Shown piece by piece: positions 33,748 through 47,500 of a stretch of DNA of 64,000 bases. Within the stretch, counting starts at the first letter, position 1; every line of letters begins with the position of its first letter. The translations under genes and the position numbers were made by a program. Source of the stretch: Pratylenchus scribneri (taxonomy: Eukaryota; Nematoda; Chromadorea; Rhabditida; Pratylenchidae); contig JAQSEB010000010.1 in assembly GCA_030063045.1 (NCBI GenBank), positions 3,713,501 through 3,777,500 of the forward strand. Direction: 5' to 3'. Below the pieces are notes generated by a model. That model made no database searches. It was not told where the DNA came from and saw nothing but the letters and a program-made list of their open reading frames with translations.

Positions 33748-36700
33748 TCAGGAGTATATGGTGACCACTTCTGAACCAGTGCCTCGAACCAATAAAACCC
33801 TAGGCAATCCTTCAGTCAGAGCCTCGATGAATTCCATATCTGAAAAATTGAATTTAAATAAAATCGAACCATTCGTGGACTTACAATATGTATCATTTTG
33901 GCCAATTTCTGGAGGTCCTGGCAAATTTACAATCAACAATTGTGCATCTGAACTTCGTTCGCGCATATATTGGTTCAATTTCAATGCCGTGTGCATTCGG
34001 GCCACAGTGTTTGACAATACTTGTTGAGCACCTCCTCCTCCTCCATGGTCGTGCTGTCGTTCCGGCGAAGAAGTGGCTGTCGATTTTTCCGGTGATGATT
34101 CGGAGGGTCGTTTGAACTCGGCAGAATTGTCGCTGAATCGCACTTTGTTGCTCCCATTTTGTGATTGTTGAGAATACATTGTGGTTGGTGGTTTTCGTCC
34201 TTCTTCAGCAATGTCGGCCAATGAAGTTGCTGCCATTTTTGAATCTTGTGATGGAGCATCCGGTTCAATTGTACTCGACCTTCGGCGAACATCAATTCGT
34301 GAATATTTCCTCTCTAACACTGCCTCGTCCATTGTTGCCTTTGAATATAAAAATATCTCAAGAAAACAAAATTAAAACATACTTGAATGTCGGACACTTT
34401 CTCATTCTTTCGCATTTCCTTCAGCATTTTCACCCGTTCTTCCATTTTCATCGTTCTCTGATAAACATATGGCTCTATTTCGTTGCTGTCAATTTCAAGC
34501 ACATAAACTTGGGCCTTAATCCGAAGATGATAAAGAAAACGTTCCAAGTCCTAAAAATTAAAGAATGTTCCAGAATTAAATATTTAAAACATTGAGCAAA
34601 ATACCTTCTTCATCAAAATTGGATTTTCCTCTGGTTGTGCAAAAGTGAACAAACGAACGGTGGTGTTTTTCCACGTCTAAAAATTTTTGAAATTGAAAAT
34701 GTTGTGAATCCTAATCTAATTTAAACCCCAATTTTCTGATTGGAAGTCGATATGTTTTATTATTTTTTATTTCTTATTCTTAATACAAAATAATTGAATT
34801 TACTTTGTGTTTGATGAGCAAGAATGGAATGAGCATAAGCAATCCTCCGTCATGGACCACCTGAACATAAAAATAAATTAAAAAATAACTAAATGAAAAA
34901 ATGTACCCAATAAATGTCAATCGTGCCGGTGAGGCGTTCTCCTTGGGTTGGGAATGAGCTCGCATATTTTGGCACTAAAATAGCACAGCCTGCGGCAGCA
35001 ATTGTACGGACCATGTGGGCAAAACGTGATGCTTCTCGCATTGGATTTTGGTGCTAAAAAAGAAGTTTTAAAAATACAAATTACTACTAATTCACTTGAT
35101 TTGATGTGCTCCATTGTTCGGGCCATGCACAAACCACACTAAAATAGGAAAGGAAATCATTTAAAAAGGTTAAAAAAAACCTATTATGTCGAAGTCCGCC
35201 CAGGCCCGAAGTTTGAATTAAATGTGAAACACCTTGAGTGTAATGTTCAGTGACTAACACATCACAAAATCCACGAATTCTGCTTGCTTTTACTGCCTCA
35301 TATAATTCCTTAAAATAAAGTGAATATAACATTAATTCAAAAACAAATGAAAGGACCTCTCTGATTTTTTCCATCTCCGTATCGGCCATTTGTGCGAATT
35401 GACCTTCCATACATTCCGCAACCAATGTTAATCCTTTGCCAGCTTTTAATTGTGCCACAAATGCCAATAATCCCTTCCGAGTGTCTTCCAAATTTCCATA
35501 CAATCCGCTTGGTCTTTTCGATGGATATAGCACCAACTGTCAAAATTTGTTTTTTTTTATATGGCATTAAAGGTGTTAAAATTTTCACAATGTAAGATTG
35601 ATATTTTGTAATCAATTATTAATTATTTTTTTATTATAATTTTCAATTAAATTTTTTGTAAATAAACAATAATTTCAATAATGGTTCCCCAATCCAAACC
35701 AACCAGCTGAGGTCGCCAATTTCGGGTATGTGTAATTCGGCGTGCATCCACATTGAGCAGAGCAAATCTTGCAGCCGATAAGGCCAATCCTTTCAGTCCA
35801 TCACCCCATTCCTTCTCGGCACCCGCATATTCTATATCTAAATAATTATTAATTTATTGTTTTTAAAATGAACGAATGTGTTTTACATTTATAAACGGCA
35901 GCCCCAATGAAAATGGCCACCAATGCAAAATACCAGGCAGAAATGAACATGACTGCGATACAAAGGAATGCACCAAGAGTTGACAGGGACCAATGGAAAT
36001 ATTTGAAGGATGGACGCCAGCCGGGTGCTTTCATAACGGATTGAAGGGCACAGGCCGCGTTCACACCCAAATAGCACATCAAAAAGAATTGAGTAATCAA
36101 TGCAGTTATATTCTCAATGACGGCAATAAGAATGCCTAAAATGAACAAAAAATGAATTTTTATTAATGAAAAAAATAAATACCTAGCCAGCAGATGCAAA
36201 GAGTGAGGAAAATGGCACGAATTGGTTCACCTCGACTATCCGTCTTTTGGAATGGTCGAAGAAATGGCACAACATCTGTAAATTATTGTTTGGAAAAGGT
36301 AACTTTGGGAATATATTACATACCATCCGCTGAAATGGCCTGGAGCAAACGAGGAGCACCGGTCAAGGATTGCATTCCGGCACCAATTGTTGAGGCACAA
36401 CAGCCAATCTTCAAAAAAATGAATTTAAATATATTCATAATTGATTAAATAACCAAAATTAAGAGTGGATGAGGTATAGCCAATTCAGCGATAACCAATT
36501 TTCCCATTGCCGATTGACCGAATTTGTCGCGAATAAACATTTCGGCAACGGATGAGCCAAATAGAATGGCTCCTGACAAATAGACAATTGTCGTTGTGAT
36601 TTGAGCACCCAATGTGCCAATCGGAATTGAACGGGATGCGTCACGCAAATTGCCAGAACGATTTGAACCAGCCATAATGCCAGTAACCGATGGGAAGAAC

Positions 36701-39245
36701 ACACCAACCAAAATCCTAAAATATATTAGAGAATTGAACCATTTCGGTTGTTTATAACCCCCCCCCCCTTTTTTTTCAAAGATTTAATAACACATTTTAT
36801 GGGTGGTGATCTTTACCCTCAGGGCTCATATGGGAATTATTATTAATTCAATTTACGAGTGCTGTGGTTTTTACCCCAAGGGCTAGAAGTGATTATGCTG
36901 GTCTTTACCTTCAGGGCTCAAAAGTGGGGATTAAACACATTTTTGGGTACAGCTGCTGCCGGTCGCCCTATGGACTCAAAAGTTGAAAAGTATGGGATTA
37001 AAAAACATTGCCCGTCATTTGGAATCGAACTTTCGCTTCTCTCATATTTCCCCCATAAAAAACCAGCAGCATACCAAAGCGCCAAATATGTCATATACAT
37101 CCCTTCCCAATCAGTTATCTTATAGTCATATCATAAGAAGAATAAAGGGAATACTAAAAATTATTGATAAAAATCTCACGTATTTGTGAATTTAATTTTG
37201 AAATTCCAACTTTCCATATAATTTATAATATGACTATTATTTCTAATTGCCAAAATTTCATCAAAATCACTCCAAAAAGGGTACCCAAATGGAGTTACCC
37301 CTTACGCCATATTTTTATTAATTAATAATTAATATACTAGAAAATATAACCATTTTTGTTCTCTTACATGAATGAGGTGGTTGTATCGGCGAATACCCAA
37401 AATGCGGTTCGCCTAGGGTCAGGCGGCAATTCTGCTGTTTTCGAATCCAATTTAGTGAGCACGTCGCCATTTCGTCGATATTTACTGTTCAAATTCTCAA
37501 AGAATACGCCACTGGAGATGCCCGGAATAGCCGGCTGAAATTTATTTTAGATTTGCTCTATTTCTCTGCTAATTTTGCTACCTTTAGCCTGATTGCTGAT
37601 GGGTCCTTTTGCAAAACTCGCTCAAAATATCGATCACAATTTGAGATCACCGTTGGTTGGGCATATGAATAGACTCGCCCTCTGGATCGGGTTGGCCTAA
37701 TTGTTGTGGTTGTTGTAGTCGTTGTGGATGCATTTGAATCAATGTTAGCCTCCTTGCTGCTTGGATCAACGCAGAAAACGACTCGAAGTCCTTCTGCCGT
37801 GCAATTTGGCACAAAACCATGGATTCGTTGAAATCCAGTCAAATCCACCGGGCGATTGCCGACTATGCAAAATCTTAGAAATGATGTTAAATAAATATTT
37901 TTTTGTAAAACGTACTGAAGTGATTCGGTCCCATCAAATTTGAGAAAAATGCCAACAAAAGTGCAGGCAATGCAGGCGATCACAATGAGTACGGCGGGCA
38001 ATGCAAATTTGTTGACAATTTTGACACCAGCCAACACAATTAATCCAACCAAAATCAGCAGAATTGAGCCGAATAAGCGGAAATTGTGATACTGTGAAAA
38101 TGGGGGTATTTGGTTTTTCCTTTTTCTCACCCCCACACCTTACCATATCCTCGAAGATCTTTGCTTGAGGCATAATATAGATAAGGAATATTTCCACTGC
38201 TCCAATAATATACATTGACGCTGCTATTGTTGTGCCCAAATAAAACTGCAAAACATGAAAATTAATTAATGAATTTATAAGGTGAGATATTGACCAATAC
38301 TCCGACTGCACCGCCCAATTCTGGACCCAAATTTCTTGAGATCATATAATATGGACCACCGCCGGAGACAACCTTTTTTTAATAAAATAAAATAATATTT
38401 CATGAAATATTCACCCCATTAGTGGCAATGGCCGAAAGGGAAATGGAGGTAAGGAATGTCTGGAAAATTAAATTATTTGTGATGTAATCCACTATCCACT
38501 TACCACACTGCAGCAAAGAAGCACCACAAAAAAAGCCTCGAGAACGCCGGCAGTGCCGACAATCCATGGAAGACGGATGAAGAAGAGGACACCAAAAATG
38601 TTTTGTAAACATGGAATGTAGACGCCCATGACCGTTCCAAGTTTGGCTGTTTGTTGTTTTCCTCCACCATTACGTTTCCCATTGTTCCCTCCTCCATTTG
38701 TTGGACCTTTCACCGTGGATTCGGCATCTTCATCAGCCGTTGGCAATATGGAATTGTAGAGGGAAAGGGAACGAAGCATTTGCCCAATGTGCTGTCTTTT
38801 TGCATTATATTCATCCTAAAAATATTTTGTTAATGAAAAATATTTCTAAACAGTTTTTAAAGGAGATAAGCTAATTGATTGGGATTGAATATATGTGTAT
38901 AATTAATAATTATTGCATTTCCCCAATTTTCTTTCATTCCCACCTCATATAATGCCAAATTCAGATCATGGTGTGTGGTTTTCGTCATTTCTGCACATAA
39001 AGGCACATTTTCCGCAGGGACAACGCCCCCATTGTGGGTCATCACAACATTGGACATATTGTTGTTGTTGTTTTGACTGCCTCCCGAGGATTTCTTCGAT
39101 ATGCCAATCTCCAATGGGACGGCTGAATAGGAAGAAGCATATTGATGATGAGAATGATTATTAGAATTGTGATTATTCAAATTCTGATGGTTATTTGCTG
39201 GTCGCCGAGGCGACATTCCCTTCTCAAACTTCTTCAACAATGATT
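33748..39245 (-). CDS. K-Cl cotransporter (SLC12A, KCC family), core exons
   Basis: Many exons encode a complete [91 protein letters not shown] and [18 protein letters not shown]. The cytosolic tail follows, with [37 protein letters not shown] and the terminal [10 protein letters not shown]...VVTIYS typical of KCCs. A Thr-run with RPTRSRG lies in the large extracellular loop. KCCs export K+ and Cl- for volume control and inhibitory signalling. The first Met inside this block is at 39216 (MSPRRPANN). The frame is open further 5' to 39245, where a weak acceptor joins in phase to the exons at 44.1-44.7 kb. An intron near 36720-37370 has degenerate repeats and a C11 run. Confidence 0.9.
36758..36768 (+). 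repeat. Poly-C tract (11 C)
   Basis: C11 followed by T10 inside a KCC intron. Confidence 0.9.
36800..36990. repeat. Degenerate direct repeats in a KCC intron
   Basis: A phrase of the type tctttacc-tcagggctca recurs at about 36810, 36868 and 36902, with a more diverged copy near 36960. Period about 35-60 bp. Low complexity, no coding frame. Confidence 0.5.
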
Positions 39246-42200
39246 CTTTTTATGGTTTTATTGTTGTCCATAAATTTTTTACTGACAAATTTTCTTTTAA
39301 TCCTGGCAATTTTTCTATTTTTAGATTATAATTGCGTTTTGAATTAAATTAAATTTTCGCGAAATTGGATTGACAATAAATTGTAGGCATCATTAGTATG
39401 GCCATTGGGGTCGCATTTTTCCACTATTTTTTTTGTCGCCAGCTGTGACGCAAAAAATGCATAATAATTGCCTCTGGACATTTTTACATCCCACCTTACT
39501 TGGAATAATAATAACCAATGATTCTATAAAATCCGTACCCAATCTTCCCAAAAGAATTTCCATAATAAATACCTTCAGAAAATATTTTTGTTCAAAATAA
39601 TTTTGACTGGATATTGAGCGTGAAGATATGGAGGAGGGGGAGAGAAGCAATGTGTGGTCAATGAAAGTAAATAATAATAATTATTATTCTCCTTTGGCGG
39701 CCACCTAACGGGCACCCGTCATTTTTTTTTCTGGACTCAAGTAATAGCAGAGTGGACGGAGAAAAAGAAAGGAAAATGCGTGGAAATCTTTGCCAACGGC
39801 AGTCTTCCATTCCAGAGAGGAGCTTAATAATTTTGAGGAATGGTCATTTGGCCTGGAAAAGAGATGCATTCTTCTCCTAATCCTTTCAACATTTTCCATA
39901 TTTTTAAAGGAATTTAGCTGAAATGGATGAGTGAACAAAAATTTCATAATTTGGAATAAATAAATACAAAGAGAGCCGAGTAAATTGGGTCATAAAAATA
40001 AATAATAAGCCAGCCAATTTGATTGAATGAAAAAAGAAAATTATGGAATTGGGAAGGCGAATAAAATAAATTGATGGCCAAATGTGAAAAGATTTGAAAT
40101 TGATAGCCAATTTTGACTAATAGATAATAAAGGGTAGAGCAAAAAACAGCTGTTGTTAATTTGGTTTTCAAAGATTATTTTTCGGAATAAATGCAAATTG
40201 ATTGAATATAAATTATGGGGGAGGGGGGTCCATAGAATTTTGTCTATTATTAGACATAAATATTTTCTCTCTCCAACATTTTTTGATATATGTTGATTGT
40301 TGAGAGTTTGGGCGTGGTCACATAAAATAATTGCAAGGAAAAGCGCGTCAAGTCGAAAGCTCAAAAATTATTTTATTCTCACATTCATGCGCCGTTTTTT
40401 TCATTGCAGGACAATGAATGGCAGAAATGGGAAAGTGGGCAGGAGGAAAAGCCTAATTAGGTTAGGGAATGCAGCCAAAAATGGTAGGGGGATGCGGCCG
40501 ACTAACTTTTTGAACAAGTTGGTGGAGAGGAATGAAGATGACAATGAAAATGGAGGAGATTTAAAAATGGATAGGATTGGGAGAATGTTTCGACCAAATC
40601 TAGAAATTGGAATGAAAAATTATTACCAGGATTAAGGGATAATAAGATATAGGTATAGTAAATTATTTTAAAAAAGGAATGCACAATGAAGTGGGAGGGG
40701 AGGGGGTGGAAGAAGCAAAAACACAAAATAAAAATGAATGGTAATGGTATTCGAGGATTTTAATAAAGGAAAAGCTTTGGTGGATGGAATAAAAAGAGGG
40801 GGAAGAAGAAAGGCAATTTAGTGAATTGTTTGGTAGATTTAAATGATTGGTGCCACCATTTGGCATCCCAAAGGAATGTTATGGGAGAAAGAAGGAAGAA
40901 TCCTTCTCCATTTGAACGGTTGGTGAAAAATTGGCACAAATAAGAATGAAGAAGAAGATACACAAAGGGAAAAAGGAAAAGGAAATATACATTTTTCCGG
41001 GTAGTTGAATTGTTCATTGTTACGTGTGGAAGGGGCCAATGGGAATTTTGGAAGAGGTGTTGGACGAGCCAAGAGCAGTTTGTTAAGCCAAAATTGGCCA
41101 ACAAAACGTCGATGGGCGGATGGTGAAGGGGGAGGGGAGAATGGTGTTGGATGTCATGTCATCGCAGTTTTTGCGTTAAAAATGAATGAATATGGGGGAG
41201 GGGGGTGAGAATGTGGGCGAATGGAGTGGGAAAAGGGTGAAATGACCAAATGTGGCTGCTGTTTTTGACACTTTTTATGGAATATTAACAAATTTTAGAT
41301 TTGATAAAGTCAAAAAAGAGGCAGCCCTTCAAAAAATGATGAGTTTTTGCGGGTAAAGGCGAGAATGTGAATGTGGACATCCGCAGTAGATGCACCATAG
41401 TCAGGAAAAAAGTTGAATGGATGAAGAGGCGGGAATGGGCGGCCGAATGCGAATGGCAGAATAAATTCGTCAAATATGGCATTTTTGTGTGCCCTAAGGC
41501 CTCTCCCGTCCCTCCAAATTGGACGTGTTTTCAGTCAGCAATGGTTGAGTAATGGGCCAAAACCCCTTAACAATCCCGAGGAGTAGGTCGTGAATAGAAA
41601 AATAGGGAAAAGGAGGAAGGAGGAAGGAAGGAAGGGCATGGCCCAAGGGCCGAAAGCTTCCTGTCAAAAAGGAATTTGTCCAAAAAGGATGGTTCCTTCA
41701 TTTTTCCTTTGACTGCTCTTTTTTGTGAACGGCATCAATGTGGGAATTACGGGGTAAAAAGGACGAATGAAGTGAGCGGAAACTAGGGAGAAATTACGGA
41801 GGGAATTGTGTACGCAAAAGAAAAGAAGGAAATGGGCAATTTGAAAGAATAGTAGAAGAATTTGGGAAGGGCAAATTTGCGGAAATTGTGCCAACAAAAA
41901 CAGATGAATGATGGGCAATAAAGAACTTTAATGAAGTTGAAAAAAATCTTCGAAATTTTAAAAATTTTGCCTATCAATTATGTTAAAAAAAACTTAAATA
42001 AATCTGGAAATATTATACGCTTGATGAATGTTTAAAAAAATAAATACTAAAAATCCAATTGAAGACGGCAAAGAATAATCAAACAAAGTCCAAAAACTAT
42101 TCCCCATGGATCCCCAAATGATATTGAGAAGAAAAGGAGAGAAGATTTAATTGCCTCCCATTTAATTGGAATGTTCCATTTTTGGCATCTACTTGAAAAA

Positions 42201-44075
42201 AAAGAAATACAAATATTTGATTTCCTTCCGTTTCCGTCCAATTCCCTGAGCCAATAGGAAATGAGAATGGTGATTTTGGTTCCGCCAAAAAATAAAACCC
42301 CCTGTGTAGTGCCACTAATCACTTTTTTGGCATTTTGTTGGAAAATAAAGGAAAGGGGCTGACCTCTTCTTCGCCAGCTGATGAGAAAAGCAATGAAATA
42401 AGAAAGAATAATAGAAAGAAAGAAAAGGAGGTGAAGAAGATTGTTTTCTTCCTCTCTCGAACGAACAAAAAAATGTTCTAGGGATAAGGAAAGAAAGCGG
42501 TGCGAAACCTTTGAGAAAGGGGGGATGGTGGGTTGGCTGCTGCTGGTGGCCGATTGCCGGCAGCGACGGATGCCCCAGCAGCAGTTGTTCTCAAATGAGG
42601 TGGCAGAGGCCAAAGCAACTCTCTGGCTTAGGCCATCTTCCGCCCTAGTTATCCTTCCATCCATCCAGCCGACAGTGTGCCTTAATTCTGGATGGGACAA
42701 GCGGATAAAAGGAGGGGAAAGGGGCCAAGGATACTTGGAGATGAACGTAAAAACGTGAAAATATTGTGGAGGGCCCAAAATGAATGGATGGATGGATTGG
42801 GTGGAGAAATGGAGAGAAAGAAAAAGAAGTAGCCTGAGGGCGAAACCCTCTTTTGGTTGGGGGAATGGGCTGCTATGCCGTAGGGATAAGGGGAATAAGT
42901 AAAGTCAATGAATTTTGCCATCCTCATTCCCTCGCCCGAGGCGATTATTTATTATCATAGAATTGAGGATTTAAATGTATGTAAATGGGATTAGATGAGG
43001 ATAATTAAGAGTTAAAATAAAGGTGGATATAAATTAAAGAGAGAGAAGAAAAGGATGAGTTTGTAGGTGGCCGAGGAATTAATTGGGTTTTTCGCTTTAT
43101 ATTCTTTCAGTCCGTTTTTATTCCTTCTATAAATAGCATTTTTTGCTTTGCTCTCAGCTACCGTCCTCCTATTTCCTGCATTTGAGAAGGAAAAGTTAAA
43201 AATTGGCTGCAGTCGAGTTGCTGTATGGGTGGGGGTGGCTAATAAGAGTGGCGCCATTTTCGGAGGGAAAAACAAGTGCCAAAAAGAATTGGAAGTTCAT
43301 TGGATTGGAATGAAATAGAACATATATAAATGAGGGGAACCAAGGAAAGACCTACATTTGCAAACTTCCCACGTTCTTTTCCCAGTTTGGAAGGGGAATT
43401 CACGTAAATTTCCACTATTTATATACAAATTCCAAAAATGATATTTTTAGTTGGCCAAGGAATGAGGCGAAATTTGAGCTATTTCCTCGGATTTGACCTA
43501 CTTTTTGGCCAATAACAATGTCGTAGAACTTATTTGAAGATTAATATTAGTAATAATAATATGTAATTATAGAATCCTGGAAATATTGAGTGAAGGAAAA
43601 ACCCATAATTATTCATTATGTCCTTGACACCTTAGGTGAAATTAAATCTTTTCATTGGTATTCCCCAATTGGTTTTTAGTCCATAATTGCTAGAAAGGAA
43701 GAGAATGTGTTCATTTTCATTCCCTTATAGAAGGTACAAGGTATCACGGTCAATGCCGCAAAAATTGAAAATATACTTCCACAAAAGGTCAAAAGAAAAG
43801 AATAGGTTGAGGATGAGGAGAGCGAGAAGGGAATCTTCAATCTTGGTATGGAGGAATGGTGAGGTGAGAGGTATCATCATAGGATAAAGGAAGAATGGAG
43901 GAATGTACCAAAATTTAAATTATTTCGCGCTGTTCCGAAAAGCTCAGTTGCCCCCTTTTTGCGGTGGAATTTGGATGAATTAAAAAATAGATTATGATGA
44001 TATTGCATAGAATAGAAAGAAGATTTGTCAATTTTAAATGGCCAATTTTATAAATTTATTAAAATATGTGCCCAC
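39246..44075. other. 4.8-kb non-coding region, probable first long intron of KCC
   Basis: No exon with a recognisable product. If the exons at 44.1-44.7 kb belong to KCC, this is an intron; otherwise it is intergenic. It includes a 243-codon open frame at 42047-42778 (minus) judged doubtful. Confidence 0.45.
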
Positions 44076-44733
44076 CTTTTTTCCCTGGAAAATTGTGTTT
44101 CTGTTGCATTTGTGCCTCTTCCAAAGGAATCAATTCATCATTTTCATAGTCTGCCAACATAGATATGGATGCCGGATCAATTGGTTGAGATTCGACGTCG
44201 AAAATTCGAATCTGGAAAATGCATTCGTAAAATGAGGCATTAATTGCAGTGTTTTCTGTTTTGAATAGATATTGAGGGGAAGGACGATGGATGAAGTTAC
44301 CAATATAACCGACAAACACAAAAACAATAAGGCCCAATAAAGCCGGCTAGGGGGTAGTCCCCAAAGGGCGGAGTTCTCGTCCCACTAATTGAGATCCTTT
44401 TGCCTATATAATTGGGATTTTATTTCCTCCCATCTATGCCATTATGATGAAAAAATTTGTAAATTATATGGCTAATAAATATGTATTGAAATGGTAATTT
44501 ATCCTTTAATGCCGCTGACCTGAATGTCGGGTGTTCGCAGCAAAATTGTCTCATTGGCATCGCCATGGGATTGATAATTCTCATTGAAGTCGGCCGGTGT
44601 GCTCCCGCTTTCCCCAGAGGCTGGAGTTGTTTCCTTGCTGCCAGCTACGGATGAAACCTTTGAGAAAATTCAGTTTAATATGATAAAAAATTAAAATAAA
44701 ATTGACCTGGAATCGAGTTGGGGTGGCCATCAT
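44076..44733 (-). CDS. 5' exons with RFQV docking motif, probable alternative N-terminus of KCC
   Basis: Three exons with consistent phases (44707-44733, 44520-44657, 44076-44211) encode about 100 residues: MMATPTRFQV, then a Ser/Thr/Gly-rich stretch with RTPDIQ, then RIFDVESQPID and an acidic LIPLEEAQ. The last exon ends after GKK plus one base, which fits the phase of the frame opening at 39245 of the KCC gene ([13 protein letters not shown]). RFQV matches the R-F-x-V docking site for SPAK/OSR1/GCK-3 kinases that control SLC12 cotransporters (established knowledge). The link to KCC is therefore an inference supported by phase, strand and motif. The acceptor at 39246 is weak, so a separate small gene remains possible. 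Confidence 0.55.
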
Positions 44734-46844
44734 TCATTCATTCATCGAAAATTTCAGTAGATTTAATTTTTGTAAATAATTGAAACTGTCTGGAATGTAA
44801 GAAATCAATGCATTATAAAATTAAGGACGCAAGAAATGTGGTATCGCGTATCGGACATTGATAATAAAAACACATGAATGTGGTTCTAATTCTAATAGGT
44901 AAAACTAACTACCTTTTTGCCTTATCATATATAAACAATCACAAAAATAGTAATTGAAAAAAGAGATTTTTGGAGACTAATCAATTCTCCACCATTTTAA
45001 TAAATCGGTTATTAAAAAATAAAATTGGGTATAGCATGGAATAAATTAAAAGCATTATCATAAGGAAAAGGTATAGTTTAGTGATTGGGGGCGCAATTAA
45101 GAATTAGCTTGGCATTGTTGATTGGAAACTAAATAGTGTGATAAATCGTGATAATGATAAACAATAAAAGAAAAAGACAATTTATCCCAAATATTTATAG
45201 AAAGCAATTAATTGTAAAATGGAGGAAATTTGAATTAATTGATGAAGTATCATCTACAGTAGCGTAAAATAGGTTTAACGCTTTAACTTTAATACTGGTT
45301 TTTTGGCCCATCAAAGTTGCTCTCGGTCTCGACCCAAGAGAAAAGACCGAAGCATTTTGGTCGTAGTCGCGTGAATTTTTATAGGATTCATGTTTTTTTT
45401 TTTCACGGAATGCGGAAATGTTGAAGTGGAAGGGAATAGAAGGAATGAAAAATGTTCGGATAAAATAAGAAATTTTCTCGGATTCTAAATCAAAAGAGTG
45501 GTGCATCGAATAATTTGTTATTTCCTCCCTATTAACATATGTTTTTGAGGACGTATATGGTATGAATGATGGAAGGAACATAAATTTGACCTTTTTGTAC
45601 TCATCCAACATGCCTTTGTCCATGGAAAAGGAGAAGTAGAAAAGTAATAATTAGAATAGAGAGCAACAGGGTGCGCGATATGCCTCGACTTCATATAGCA
45701 ATACTGCGCCGATAATTAGCTCGGTTTTTATGGAATTGGATTCCTTGATTGTTGGAACTTGGATGGATGGACTGGCGGAATATGGGGGTTGGAAAAATGT
45801 CATTGTAAAATATATTTTATGTACAAGATATCAAATTAGATATGGCCAATAAAGGGATTAAAAATAAAGGCTTTGAATAGACATTTACATTTTTTGATTG
45901 AAAGATTAATTAGAGGGAAACCAAATTGGCCAAGATTTATTTGCACTCGCCATTTGCTTCTTGATGAGCCCCAACCAATGTGATCATGAAAAATTAGCCA
46001 AATGGGCAAATCATGAAATAAATGGAAAGTGGAAGGAATTGAAATGAGTGAATTTTAGGGCCGAATAAAATAAATCAGCAAATCAAAAAGACAAAAGGGA
46101 AAAAGCGCTTGAAAATATTGAACTAGACAGAGGGACTCATCATATCAAAAGCCAATGACGACGACATTTGCTATAAACTCACCTCCCATCCCCCAATAAT
46201 CCAAACAACAGCTTCCAGTGGTCCTATTCCCAGGCTTACTCTTCCTTCCCCCGTGCTCCAACCACTTCCTATGTAGCCCTTTAAGCCTAGGCCAACCTCC
46301 TGCCTTTCCTCTCTCCACGGGCTCGCTTCCCACTATATTGCCTGGGAATTATTCAATGGAATGGGAATGGGCCAAAGAAGCGCCTCATCAACGGCGGAAA
46401 ATGTTGAATTGGAATGTGAATTCATTTGAATGAATTGGTGGGTGAATGTGTTGAAGATGCTAGGGAAAATGGAATATGACCCCAAAAAATAGTCCTTTGG
46501 CCCTGCACTGGATGAGTGAGAATTTTTTGGCTCTAATTTTCAATTCAATCACCCATCCTTCAAAGCAAACAAATAAAAAAAAAAAACAAAAAAAAAGGAG
46601 CAAAATTGATGAGAAAGATTTGAAATGAATTTTTGGCCAAGGAATAGATTTATTAGGGCATTTTCTCTTAATATTCCTTGCTTAAACACTTTTGCCAAAT
46701 TGTTTTAATCATTGGATAGTTGGAAATATTAGAAATAAATTAAGATAATATTTTGTGACTTGTTTAAGGGATTCGAAATTCGATCCTTAAATTCTCATTT
46801 TTCCCTCTACAATTTTATAATTTACAAATTAATATCATATCAAT
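44734..46844. other. Non-coding stretch
   Basis: AT-rich sequence 5' of the RFQV exons. One 142-codon open frame on the minus strand (45195-45623) was judged not convincing. Nothing else recognised. Confidence 0.3.
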
Positions 46845-47140
46845 AAAAAGAGGATTTTCTCCTCTATCAAAGCATACCAAGATCATCAAAATTGGTTCAT
46901 TCACTGATGAGTTATGAGCTTTCAAAAAACAAGAACATTTTCATTGAAGATCCCCCCCCCCCCCCCCAAAGAAAGGATTAGTTGGGTTAAACAATGCCTT
47001 AGGGCATGTCAAATGGCCACCACTCGTTGATTAAAAAGGAATGAAGAGGATAGCAAGAGAGAGCGCTTTTCGTCGGTCAGCGGTCCAGCAACCAATGAGA
47101 ATGCCTCAAGGGCACATTCTTGTGGTCCTCTGTCCTCTCT
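46845..47140. repeat. Inverted repeat, left copy
   Basis: This stretch is the diverged reverse complement of 48985-49275. Shared phrases include ctctatcaaagcataccaa, gattagttgggtta, ttagggcatgtcaaatggcc and aagggcacattcttgtggtc. A shorter third copy of its ends lies at 47325-47500. No coding capacity recognised. Confidence 0.8.
46952..46967 (+). repeat. Poly-C tract (16 C)
   Basis: C16 inside the left inverted-repeat copy. The right copy lacks it, so it arose or was lost after duplication. Confidence 0.95.
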
Positions 47141-47325
47141 TCCCTTCCTTCCCTTCGGTCAGCGGTCAGCCTCCTTCCCTTCCTTCCCTTCGGTCAGCCT
47201 CTTCCCTTCCTTCCCTTCGGTCAGCGGTCAGCCTCCTTCCCTTCCTTCCCTTCGGTCAGCCTCTCCCCTTCCTTCCCTTCGGTCAGCGGTCAGCCTCCTT
47301 CCCTTCCTTCCCTTCGGTCAGCAAC
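47130..47325. repeat. Minisatellite of cttcccttccttcccttcggtcagc units
   Basis: About six head-to-tail units of roughly 26-34 bp. Variation comes from duplication of the ggtcagc part. The open frames across it (47041-47460) are a product of the repeat, not a gene. Confidence 0.85.
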
Positions 47326-47500
47326 CAATGGGAATGCCTTAAGGGCACATTCATGCGGTCCTTTTCCCTCTTTCGCTTGTATTTGAGGAGAGCACTGAAG
47401 CCCAATGTGGCCCATCTTTGCGGACTCATAACTTCCTTCAATCCTAACCGTTATTCTTGATCTTGGTATGATTTGATAGAGCGGAAAATTCTCAATCTTT

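Noticed and set aside
37010..37040. tRNA B-box-like string ggaatcgaac in a KCC intron
   Set aside because: No acceptor stem or anticodon arm could be folded around it.
45195..45623. 142-codon open frame, minus strand
   Set aside because: No family resemblance, no splice partners, low-complexity composition; could be chance in this AT-rich spacer.
47041..47460. Open frames rich in Pro/Ser/Phe over the minisatellite
   Set aside because: The repeat unit lacks stops, so open frames in two phases are a by-product of the tandem array.
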